Below, piece after piece: positions 9,534-20,845 of a DNA stretch of 64,000 bases (within the stretch, counting starts at the first letter, position 1; each line of letters opens with the position of its first letter). A program made the translations under genes and the position numbers. Location of the stretch: assembly GCA_028023455.1 (NCBI GenBank), contig JAQFVV010012506.1, positions 2,164,714-2,228,713 on the forward strand, read 5' to 3'. This stretch comes from Epiperipatus broadwayi (taxonomy: Eukaryota > Onychophora > Udeonychophora > Euonychophora > Peripatidae). Below the pieces are notes generated by a model. It worked only from the letters and a program-made list of their open reading frames with translations. It made no database searches and had not been told where the DNA came from.

Positions 9534-11724
9534 AAAATTTTATTCAGAAAATTAAGTGGATTTTTGTTAATAGTAATGAACAAAGCAAAATTTTCTAAAA
9601 TATAATTTTTAATAAGTTCGAGTATGGTTTTCATGTGCATTGTAAAAATTATCACAAAAACCTTTTAAAAAAATACAATGTTGATCGTTTTCCTTGAAAA
9701 GATATAGGAGGAAGTAAAATATTAAAGAGCTACAATTAGATACAATGTTAAAATTATTAGAAATATAAAAGTTAAAAGATGCCACCACACAATTGATAAA
9801 TTGAGCTGAATAATCTTTATAAAATTCCCCTCAAGTGTATTATTATTACTATTATTTTGTTCTTTTTTTCGAAAAAAAAAAAGGGGGGGGGGATTTATAT
9901 ACATTTGAGAATGCAAACTTTTAATAATTATTTGCAAGGCATTTTTTTAAAAGTAAATTTTTTACTAATGTTATGAAAAATCAAATACTAATAATAATAC
10001 AAAGTCACTTTAAAAATATTAATGTTGACATTAAATTACTTTTGTCTATAACAAGAACTGGTGCAAATCTGTTCTTTTAAAACTGGTTAAATAGAAATTG
10101 AAAAAACGAATTAATGACATAATCACAAGATGGGGATTTTATGCACAAGTCTTCTGGCATCCATTGATTACTCTGACTTGCAATGTTTTAATAAGAATTA
10201 ATGACCATGAAATTAATAAAGTCAACTAAAATAAAAATTCTTCCTTTTCTCCTTGTCAGTCACATTCAAATATATATATCCGATTGTGTCAATTCCAACT
10301 AGAGATCAACTAACTGTGAGAGCCATGTTGTATTCACAATCAGATAGAATAGAAGAAATAATGATGAAAGTAATTACTTTATCCCCTATTATATAAACTA
10401 ATATATATAAACGTTTCTTCACTAACAATTTTAGACCAATCTACATAAAAAATTAAAATTATTATGAAAATGCACAAATTAAATCTGAATTTAAATAAGA
10501 CCTCAGTTTTATTTTAATTTAAATGTGTATATAGCAGGCAATTCTTCTATTCTTTTTTTCTGAACATCTAAATATTATTATGTATATTCATAGCAACAAA
10601 GTTGTTTTGTGCTTTAGTAAAAAATTTGGATTATTCTCCATAAAAAATTAAGTTCATAAAAAAGTTATTTTGGTGAATAGTAATATATATTAAGGCTATA
10701 ACCTTAAGACTATGTGCCTAATTGAATAGTGAAATTTCACTCATGCTAATATTTTCTAAATGGGAATTGAATAGGGAATATAGGGATTATTTACATTAAT
10801 TCATTAATAATTTGTATACTGCAATTTTAGAAATAAATTAAATATATTTAATTTTTAAAATAAAATCATTTAAATGATTTGAAGATATATATGTCTGTTT
10901 ATATGGTTTGGACGAATGTTTATTTCTTGTATTAATAAAACAAAAACAATCCATTGATTACAAGTTCATAAAAAGTTTGAGATCTGAAAATAATAGAAAT
11001 ATTTAGGCAATGACCCATTTCTCTGATCTCCAGAATCTGCTAGTCTACTACTGTACCAAACTATGTAGAATCCTTATGGTAGCAGTGCTACTTTGTACCA
11101 TTTTTACTGAAATGGTACCTTGTTTTTTGGTAATGTGTTATGCTCTAAAGTTTACTTACAATATTTTTTTTTTATATTATGTGTATATTTTTTATTATAT
11201 AAAATAAATAAACTTTTTTTTTAAATTTATAAACAACTTCTGAATGTTTAAACTTAAAACATATTAAACGTAAATGTATTAATTTTATAAAAATTGAATA
11301 TCAATTTGAAATTATAATTAAAATATAAAATTATCTTTTAAAAATAAAAGCAATATTGACTTTTATTTTCATTAAATTTTAATTTAAAAAAACTGAGTAA
11401 ATATTGAACTATCTGAAGATATGTTTTGTTTTAAAATGATCAGTGAATTTAGACAAGATTAATTGAATTTATTATTTTATTTATATTTAATGCCGCAGGA
11501 TTAAATTTTAACTTTATCAAATAAATTTTATTTTTTTAAAATATGTATATGCAAGCATTACTCATAAATGAGAATGGTTATTCTAAGCTTCAGAAAAAAA
11601 AGGCACGCATACACAGATAAAGAATATCCAAGAACAAATAGAAAAAAAAGTGTTTTGGAATGTTCATACATACAACTCATAAAATACATATATATATATA
11701 TATCATGTGATGCCTCTTAATTCT
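9534..11724 (+). repeat. Family A repeat, copy 3 (direct)
   Basis: This copy is in the same orientation as copy 1 and nearly identical to it, from TTTTATTCAGAAAATTAAG to ATCATGTGATGCCTCTTAATTC. It then continues into unique sequence (TTACTGTGACATC). It lacks the ~15 outermost bases of copy 1, where the LINE poly-A begins. No coding content; its open frames are the copy 1 frames repeated. Confidence 0.9.
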
Positions 11725-11941
11725 TACTGTGACATCTTGCTATGCTATCTCAACTGGTAATTTAAATCTAGCAACTGACATGTATATATAAATAATACAC
11801 ATATTTATTTTATACATACTGTAGTTTTTGTCTAATATTTGTACTCGAACAATAATCTTTTAATAAATACATAAATGGCTATTATAATAACTTTGTTTGA
11901 TTAGAAATTATTTCATTATAGACTTTACTAAAAGTCTATAT

Positions 11942-14900
11942 TGTAACGATATATAAATATGTCGTTACATTAATTTAAAATAAAAACTTAAAAGTTCGCA
12001 AATAAAAGTAAAAAACTAAACGCTAAAATTAAAATGTTTGTTAAACGTATATACATTCGCACAGAGGCCAAACTTTAAAAATATTTTTTTTAAAAAAAAC
12101 AAAAAAGTATTTGAACGTACTTTTTTATAAAAAAGTACAAGATTTAAAAATAAAAACAGGTATTAATTAATGTAATCTGTAAATGGAAATGATTGTTTAT
12201 AAATTGTTTGAAAAGCAGGCTAGCCTTGGGCTCTTGTATAATTAAAATGATCTGATGAAAGATAGATAAGAAAATAAAGAGAAATTAGCTTGACCAATGG
12301 AAGCACCAAACCTTGGCTCAGACCCTAACGAAAGTGATGGATTAGTGATGTTTTGTTGATTGAATCTGTGTGGATAATATAAAAAGAGAAATACAGTTTT
12401 TTTTGGACAGTTCCAGCGTTGTGTGTTTGAGAGGTGGTAGGACGCACATACCACACTCTCTATTTAAAAAAGAAAAATGAAAAGACTGTGATACCTTGAA
12501 CCAGCTATTGTCATCTTCATTGCAGGAATTAAAAGCAGAAACCTGGACTCTTCTACCATGAGCTATGAACTTTACAAATTAACAACAACAAAAAAAAGTA
12601 ATTAAGAACTTTCGTCAATGTTTTTTTTTTAAAGATTCAGCTAATTTAAATTTTAAAATAAACTCTTATTTGATTTTCAAATTAATAATTGATTGTTTAA
12701 ATTTATATAGTTAAGTTTTGCTAAAATCATTTCCATTTTATTATTATTATTTGTAGTAATATTTATTGTAGAAATTATTAAATGCATTACATTTAAGTTG
12801 GGTATAGACGTTGCAGAGATTCGTTAGCGGTTGATTATGTTGTGGTTTTCACAGTCGATTAGAATATATAAGTCAACGATGTCATAGGGTGTCTTATGAT
12901 GAACACCAAAGGGTCTCCTGTATTCCCTCAGCAATTGACGTTATCGATTGACTTTGTATTTTGATCAGTTGTGTTTAATTTGGAATGTTTTTGACCATGG
13001 AATCTGTGCAGCCGACCTATACTCGACATTATAAAACAAATGGTATAAAAATAATCTGTGCGAATGTATTTAAGTCGGGCATGAATGGCTATATAGTTTT
13101 GTAAAGTTATATTAAGGGAGGGTAATCTTAGGTTATTCATTTCGTAGTTGAATTGGTTCAATGGATTGGATATATTTGTGTAATTGTAGATATAGTATGA
13201 GATCCGCTACGGGCAGGATTATGGATATATGCCACACACCTTCTGTTTGCCTATGGATGGATTGGTAAGACGGCAAAGGACCGCAGTCCATTCCTATGGA
13301 GTTTTATGTTTATTGTTCTACTCGCCAACAGATGTCACATTCCTGTTGGTGGAGAGACAATGTCTTCTCTAATTCTACTTACTGATCAGATGTACATTCC
13401 TGACAGTATAGTATTTTGTGTTGTTGTATTTTCATGCTACATTGAATACATAAATGTATCAGATGGATTGGCGCCGGTTTGATTGCGAAATTTGTTGCCT
13501 AAGGTTAAATCAGGGAAGAATATTTTCTTTTCAAATGCAGATCTATGTAGTCTATTCATACTTGACTATCTAAATAAAATATTAAACTCATTGAAACTTA
13601 GTTAAATGTAAATTTAAAAGATTAATAGAAAAATCTAAAATGGTGAATTTATTCCTCAAAATTTAAATGTTATTTTATATGTGCATAAATAAATATTTTT
13701 ATGTGTTAATTTCTGGCAGTGGCTTTTATTTATTTATATTTAAGATATAAATTAAGATATAGATTTTTATCTCTGCGTCTCCACTGAGCTAGTGACTTGG
13801 GCTAACGATCTGAATATTTAAATAAAGTGGAATCTTAACAGCACGTATCTGCCTACTCTATAAATTTTTCTAGGTTTAAATGCCTAGATGGCACTCTGTA
13901 GAGCAGATATCGTAGTTTGCAGTTAGATTCGATCTTCACTTCATTTCGATCATTAGCCCAAGTCACTAGCTCAGTGGAGACGCAGAGTTAAAAATCTATA
14001 TCTTAATTTATATCTTAAATATAAATAAATAAAAGCCACTGCCAGAAATTAACACATAAAAATATTTATTTACGCACATATAAAATAACATTTAAATTTT
14101 GAGGAATAAATTCACCATTTTAGATTTTTCTATTAATCTTTTAAATTTACATTTAACTAAGTTTCAATGAGTTTAATATTTTATTTAGATAGTCAAGTAT
14201 GAATAGACTACATAGATCTGCATTTGAAAAGAAAATATTCTTCCCTGATTTAACCTTAGGCAACAAATTTCGCAATCAAACCGGTGCCAATCCATCTGAT
14301 ACATTTATGTATTCAATGTAGCATGAAAATACGACAACACAAAATACTATACTGTCAGGAATGTACATCTGATCAGTAAGTAGAATTAGAGAAGACATTG
14401 TCTCTCCACCAACAGGAATGTGACATCTGTTGGTGAGTAGAACAATAAACATAAAACTCCATAGGAATGGACTGCGGTCCTTTGCCGTCTTACCAATCCA
14501 TCCATAGGCAAACAGAAGGTATGTGGCATATATCCATAATCCTGCCCATAGCGGATCTCATACTATATCTACAATTACACAAATATATCCAATCCATTGA
14601 ACCAATTCAACTACGAAATGAATAACCTAAGATTACCCTCCCTTAATATAACTTTACAAAACTATATAGCCATTCATGCCCGACTTAAATACGTTTGCAC
14701 AGATTATTTTTATACCATTTGTTTTATAATGTCGAGTATAGGTCGGCCGCACAGATTCCACGGTCAAAAACATTCCAAATTAAACACAACTGATCAAAAT
14801 ACAGAGTCAATCGATAACTTCAATTGCTGAGGGAATACAGGAGACCCTTTGGTGTTCATCATAAGACACCCTATGACATCATTGACTTATATATTCTAAT

Positions 14901-15812
14901 CGACTGTGAAAACCACAACATAATCAACCGCTAACGAATCTCTGCAATGTCTATACCCAACTTAAATGTAATGCATTTAATAATTTCTACAATAAATATT
15001 ACTACAAATAATAATAATAAAATGGAAATGATTTTAGCAAAACTTAACTATATAAATTTAAACAATCAATTATTAATTTGAAAATCAAATAAGAGTTCAT
15101 TTTAAAATTTAAATTAGCTGAATCTTTAAAAAAAACATTGACAAAAGTTCTTAATTACTTTTTTTTGTTGTTGTTAATTTGTAAAGTTCATAGCTCACGG
15201 TAGAAGAGTCCAGGTTTCTGCTTTTAATTCCCACGATGCCTCCATTGGAAGATAATGTTCTGGAGATGACAATAGCTGGTTCAAGGTATCACAGTCTTTT
15301 CATTTTTCTTTTTTAAATAGAGAGTGTGGTATGTGCGTCCTACCATCTCTCAAACACACAATGCTGGAACTGTCCAAAAAAAACTGTATTTCTCTTTTTA
15401 TATTATCCACATGGATTCAATCAACAAAATGTCACTAATCCATCACTTTCGTTAGGGTCCGAGCCAAGGTTTGGTGCTTCCATTGGTCAAGCTAATTTCT
15501 CTTTATTTTCTTATCTATCTTTCATCAGATCATTTTAATTATACAAGAGCCCAATGTTAGCCTGCTTTTCAAACAATTTATAAACAATCATTTCCATTTA
15601 CAGATTACATTAATTAATACCTGTTTTTATTTTTAAATCTTGTACCTTTTTATAAAAAGTACGTTTGAATACTTTTTTGTTTTTGTTTTTAAAAATATTT
15701 TTAAAGTTTGGCCTCTGTGCGAATGTATATACGTTTAACAAACATTTTAATTTTAGCGTTTAGTTTTTTACTTTTATTTGCGAACTTTTAAGTTTTTATT
15801 TTAAATTAATGT
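11942..15812. mobile_element. Giant palindrome 2: foldback-type element with ~1.85 kb inverted arms
   Basis: The left arm (about 11,965-13,811) and right arm (about 13,954-15,812) are inverted copies differing by roughly 1-4% in sampled stretches, plus a ~25-30 bp indel near 12,520 / 15,230. They enclose a spacer of about 140 bp. The unit is flanked by the identical 10-mer AAGTCTATAT at 11,932-11,941 and 15,813-15,822, a good candidate target-site duplication. A TSD of 9-10 bp with very long inverted arms fits foldback or Mutator-like DNA transposons (family knowledge). No transposase is visible in arms or spacer, so it would be non-autonomous. The 70-77 aa frames at 12,242-12,454 and 12,928-13,161 (minus), and their mirror images at 15,326-15,538 and 14,597-14,830 (plus), have no recognisable domain. 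Confidence 0.85.
13812..13953. other. Spacer at the centre of palindrome 2
   Basis: About 140 bp of non-repeated sequence lies between the two arms. It holds a small perfect hairpin, TCTAGG-(8 nt)-CCTAGA, near 13,868-13,887. No reading frame of note. Confidence 0.7.
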
Positions 15813-15822
15813 AAGTCTATAT

Positions 15823-16930
15823 ATCGATAATAACTTTTTTTAAAACTATTTCTTTCCAAAATATTTATAATTAATGTCCATTCTTATATATTTCAAACAT
15901 ATATTTGGGAAATGCATTTTGATCAATGAAGCTTCTAAGAAGCTGTTGTATGGTGCAGAGAGAGCTATATGCAATATCTCTCTGGGAGCTATTACACTGT
16001 TATTTAGAATTTATTGATGATCTTTGCTAATTTTTTTTATATAAGTGCTTTATTTTTTGGCAAACATTATTTACAAAAATCACTTTTCAGTAAATATATA
16101 AATAATTAGTAATCTGTCTTCTTTAGGTTAACATTGTTAGATTTTAATTAGTCTTTTATATATATATACACACACACTAGTCCTTATTTTATTAGTTCCT
16201 ACATTCTGATCTTAGATTCAGAGAATTTGTTGCTGGATAGCATTTTTATAGTAATATCATTAATAAGATTAAATTTTACTTTTAGAAGACTTTAATTCAT
16301 ATAATGGAACAAATAGTAATCTTGAGTCAAAAGTTGTTGAAAATAATGGTATTGGTATGTAAATTTAAATACTCTATTGTTATTGAATATTTGCATAACC
16401 CATGGATTGATTATGAAAAATACTTTGTTTAGGCAGAAAAATTGCTATGCTCAAAACTGTGACATTTAATACATTAAGAATCAGAATATTAAATAAACAC
16501 TTTACAAACACAGATTGTTGAATGAATCATATATTAAGACACTCCAAGATAAAAATGATTGATACATAAAGAAGTTATTCCAATCATATTAATAGCAAAA
16601 TTGATTTTGTTCTATATAAATATATTCTATATGTACTAAATTTTAACAACTATTAAACATTAAAATTCCTAATTTGGATTTTTTAAGATTATCGTATTAC
16701 TGAATTATAGAAATCTCTTAAGAAGTGAATTCACTAAAAAGAAGAATCATGACTAGCTTCTCATAATGATCTTATTAGTAGTAATTTGATTAAAAGGCAA
16801 CATGACATTTTCTAATTGGAAAAATAATAAATTAAATGTGGAATTTTATAATAAATATAGAGATCTGAAGGCAGAGGTTCTATGCCTGACAATTTTAAAA
16901 ATCCACAGTTGGGTTAAATTCTAAAGTTAA
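15823..16930. other. AT-rich DNA without recognisable gene
   Basis: Short TA and CA repeats (for example TATATATACACACACAC near 16,155) and frequent stops. I see nothing that supports a gene or a named repeat before the decayed LINE begins around 16,950. Confidence 0.55.
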
Positions 16931-16949
16931 AATTGCAAAAAAAATACAA

Positions 16950-19160
16950 ATAATTACTTATCTCTATCAGTCTAGATCTTTTTAATGCACTGAAAACAAC
17001 ATATATAGCTGAGAACAGCATCACATTACTGTTAATACAGAAATAGATGTCTCTTATATTATGCCAATGATATTTTGAATAGATGGAAGAAATATTCTGA
17101 TCACCTTTTGAATAAAATGACAGCTTAATATTTTTTTATTTATTTAGAGTTGGATAAAAATATCCAACTTAGTGAAATCGAAAACCTTGTTTAATCTTAG
17201 ATCCTAATGAAATACCAGAAATTTTAAAATGTGATGATCATATGGTTATTTCAAAAATATTAAAAATTTTTAGGAATATATAGATCCATGGAATAGTGTT
17301 GTTTGATTATAAGGATGCTTCTATTAGTGCAATTTTTACAACTAAAGTAATAGAAAAAATTGCAGTAATTATTATGCAATATTATTATTATTCACTCCAG
17401 CATGGTTATTTCAAAGATTGTTTTTAGATTGCTTCCAGTCATAGATGAATGGTTATCAGAGATTCCTTATGGTTTTAAAGAATTAAGAAATCCTACACAC
17501 ATGATTTTTGTTGCCAGTAAAATACAAAAAAAGTATCAGGAAATAGAGGAATGATTTACATATTGTTATTGATTTAATCAAGGCATTTGATTCAGTTAAT
17601 AGGACAAACCTATAGTATTACTAAGACAATTACTATATGGTATGGCTGAAGATCTATCAGCCCCATATAGCTATTTGAGTTGGATAGCTGGGTTTGAAGA
17701 CATGTAGATGTCTGAAAATTTCAGATTTTTCACTCAATAGATAACTTTTAGTTAAATGCTGGCTTTGGGTTGGTATTTTTAGATCTAGTGTCTGAACCTA
17801 CCCTGACACCTCTCTGAGGAGTGCCAAAGCATGAAACCATGGTCAGGGGTTTAGATAGGGGTTCCTGACAGAGTTATTTTAAGTGCTGGCTCTGGCTAAG
17901 CATTTATCACAAAGCTTGTAGAGGAATTGGAAATCCTCATTGTTTTATAACTTACAAGCTTAAGAGATAGGGTCATGTGATCTATGACTCTTATTTTGAC
18001 TATTTAAAACCTATAGTATTGTTTGAAATTAATTGATATCCATTGAAATTTATTTATATTATACAGTTTTTACTTGATGGAATAAGAGAATGTGTTATTA
18101 GTACAGGTAGCATTAAACAAAAATGTGTATTTACTCCAAAATTTGTTTTCAATCATTTTGATAGTGATCTTTGTAACACTTTATAGATAGCTTAAAGAAA
18201 AAGTAACAAAATTGTGGTTAAGATCTAATGACAGAATTTTTAATTTGAATCAATTAAAAGCAAAACCAAGAATTTCATTTTATTGGGAATTTGGATTTAA
18301 AGTGTTATTATGTTATTTTTACCAATTCTATCTATAATATGTACTAAACATTACAAATGCAACATTAGTATGGTTTAATACTGTCTAAAAGCACAATTTC
18401 TTTAGCAACAAATGATGGAAAAAATACTGCAAATTTTAAGGTGGATAGTTATCAAGTTGAGAATTTGAAGCAGTATAAATATCTTGGTAGTATTTTAATT
18501 ATAAAGATGAACATAGATTTTGAGATACAAAGAAGACTTCAAGATATTTCTGCAGCTGATTTTAATAAGTTAAGAGATAGTATTTCATCACAGGGAAGCA
18601 ACTAATTGCATAAAGAGCTGTTTATTATACCTAATTTATTTTATGGAAGTGTGACTTATCTTTCCAGTATAAAGATATTAAAGAAGTTTTATTTAAGAAT
18701 GCACAATAAAATTATAAAAATACAACAAACAGGATCGTTAAACTTATCAATATGGTTTTAAATATTACAGATGTGATAAAAAAATTACACCTTTGATGGA
18801 TTGGTCCTACGATATGAATGCGCAATGCAAAACTTCTTAAAAGAGTGTTTTATGGTGAACTTGGAAGTAGTTTTCCTGAGAGAAGTAGATCCCATATTTA
18901 AATTATAAGAATTATTGCAGAAATATGCTAAAGAGATGCAATATTGACTATTTCCATTGGGAAGATATGGCAAAGAATAAAATATATTGGAGAATTATTA
19001 TTAGACACAGTGTTGAAGTATTTGAGAAAGACAGGTTTTGTCTGTAGAAATTAAAAGACAGCTTCAAAAATATCAAGTAAATGGAAAATTAACTAGCATA
19101 TTCTTTATGTAGGAAGTATTTGTCAATCACAGATTGGTTTATAATCATTGCATAACTCAG
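16950..19160 (+). pseudogene. Heavily decayed LINE reverse transcriptase (second lineage)
   Basis: No frame stays open, but conserved non-LTR pol segments occur in the right order across frames. RWKKYSDHLLN is near 17,080. A DPNEIPEILKCD segment, like the usual 'PGSDGIPAEILK', is near 17,200. NYYAILLL, like 'NYRGISLL', is near 17,360. Palm motif A is VIDLIKAFDSVNR at 17,565-17,603. IKQKCVFTPKF, like 'VKQGCVLSPTLF', is near 18,112. A KQYKYLGSI segment lies at about 18,469-18,497. A C-terminal HWEDMAKN...YWR...FEKDR block lies at about 18,953-19,040, and a CRKYLSITDW zinc-finger relic near 19,110. This order suits a Jockey/CR1-like element with a C-terminal zinc finger. It is interrupted by a 387 bp insertion at 17,620-18,006. 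Many stops and frameshifts make it a fossil. Confidence 0.75.
17620..18006. mobile_element. Family B-related retroposon inserted in the decayed LINE
   Basis: This 387 bp block splits the LINE palm domain and is flanked by AAACCTATAGTATT on both sides (17,606-17,619 and 18,007-18,020), an exact 14 bp target-site duplication. Its first half (CCCATATAGCTAT, GGGTTTGAAGACAT, TTTTAGATCTAGT) matches family B units at 45.5-46.8 kb. A TSD of this length implies insertion by LINE machinery. No coding capacity. Confidence 0.8.
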
Positions 19161-20235
19161 CTCTAGAATGTTTTTTTTTTTGGAGTTGGAATGGTCATAT
19201 ATCTTAATTAATAATCATTTCTCCATTTCCAATATATAAACAAAGGTGTTTGTTATGAAAAATACAATACAAAGTCTGTCTGCATTATATTTGATGAATT
19301 TGACTCAGCATCAAATCCTAATAAATTAAATTGTGTTTTGGAAGGCATCCATATAGTTTTTACCAATGTTTCAATATTTGAAATGTAAAAAGATTAGAGA
19401 GCATATGGGGGGGGGGGGGATTAAAAAGCATATGATTGTGCTTTCATATAAAGAATAATATGTACATTTTTTATATCTAATATTAAATGAAATATAATTA
19501 TTTTAATTTAATAAAGAGTAATTAATAGTCATTAATATTTTTACATAATGACAATTGTTGTATGTAAATACATATTGAAAAGTGAATTGTTTATAAAGAA
19601 ATTTGAATAATGTATACAAATGTGTACAAAATAATAGATTGTCACAGTTGGAAAGCTATATGAGCTTAAACCCCTTAAGAGATCTGGTTGATTGAAATGC
19701 ATGTAGAAAGTCACTAGCATAGTTTTTTTTTTCAATGATCATAACTGTGGGTATTTTTTAAAAAAAGAATGAATCATTAATTATGTCACAATTATCTTCA
19801 AGATGATTTTTCATGCTAAAACCAGCTCTCTTCAATGGGTACAGATCACAATCTTTTATATGCACTTTATTATCTGTTCAGTATTTATTACTAACAATTT
19901 TTTATATTTTGATTTATAAGGATCAACCATCATGGACTCACAACTTTTATCTCAATCACTTCAGGGAAATACAATGATTTGTTATTATAATCTTAGAGAT
20001 TATTTTTAGCCAAGATATAAAGTTTAGGAAATAATGTACCTATTTTTTAATTAAACATAAACACCTGAAATAAATCAACTTTATTTTTCATTTTCCAAGT
20101 GTATTATCTTTTTTTGAAATAAAAATATTTCATCTTTTTTTTCCGTGTTTAATAGTTTCTTTTAGTTATACTTAAAATGTTTATTTGTATAGGCATTTTA
20201 AAACAGGTGAATAAAGACATTTAAAAAAACAAATG
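19161..20235. other. AT-rich DNA without recognisable gene
   Basis: Contains a G13 run at 19,407-19,419 preceded by CATAT, which resembles the poly-G tail of the SINE at 2,963-3,080, but no SINE head is visible upstream. No supported reading frame. Confidence 0.5.
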
Positions 20236-20330
20236 TCCCCCACGATGTATTTCATACTGAATCAGCAATCGTCAACAGCATCATATCACAATCTCTTATA
20301 TATGATTTCATTTATTCATTATCTTTTTCA
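20236..20330 (-). repeat. Family D fragment, minus strand
   Basis: GATGTATTTCATACTGAATCAGCAATC is the reverse complement of the family D signature (gaccaactgatgagtgctggttcagcatgaaatac) seen at 20,690, 27,335 and 47,213. It is fragmentary and diverged. Confidence 0.5.
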
Positions 20331-20539
20331 TTTATTTAAATTATCTTTTTCAGATGTCTTTGTTTATATGTTTCAAGAAAATATGGCGGAGTCAACATTT
20401 TAAGCGTATCTCAAAAGATATTAGAAAAAGAGAGAGAAAATTGCTTATGTTTACATTAAAAAGCAAATATATTAATGTGTAATTAGGCTTAAAATATATA
20501 TCTGGGCTAGAATGATATGATAATTTTTAGCTTAATAAA

Positions 20540-20845
20540 TTTCTAGCCAAATAAATGATTAATAACACTCATAAATGTATTTATCTGAAATGGATATTAT
20601 CAAAAATGTGAGTACAGAAAGTTTGATATTTGTAAATCAAATTGTAATACTATTGATAATACTGAACACATAATAAACACATGTGCAAGAGATGATGACT
20701 TGGACCAACTGATGAGTGCTGGTTCAGCATGAAATGCATTTTGGCCATCATTTATCTTTTCCATATGTCTTTGTTCATACATTTCAAGAATATATAGTTC
20801 CAAATTTGTGAGTGCATAAAAGTTGACACTTGTAAATCAAATTGT
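20540..20845 (+). repeat. Family D repeat, long variant
   Basis: Carries the signature GACCAACTGATGAGTGCTGGTTCAGCATGAAATGC at 20,703-20,737, followed by CATCATTTATCTTTTCCATATG. Flanking segments (CATAAATGTATTTATCTGAA; CTTGTAAATCAAATTGT) recur around 48,560-48,790. Non-coding; interpreted as a dispersed SINE-like family. Confidence 0.6.

Noticed and set aside
4773-11207. 65 aa and 71 aa frames repeated in family A copies
   Set aside because: They recur because the repeat recurs; no start context, domain or codon bias supports them.
12242-15538. Pairs of 70 and 77 aa frames conserved in both arms of palindrome 2
   Set aside because: The conservation is explained by the inverted duplication of the DNA. 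The peptides have no recognisable domain and the frames are short.
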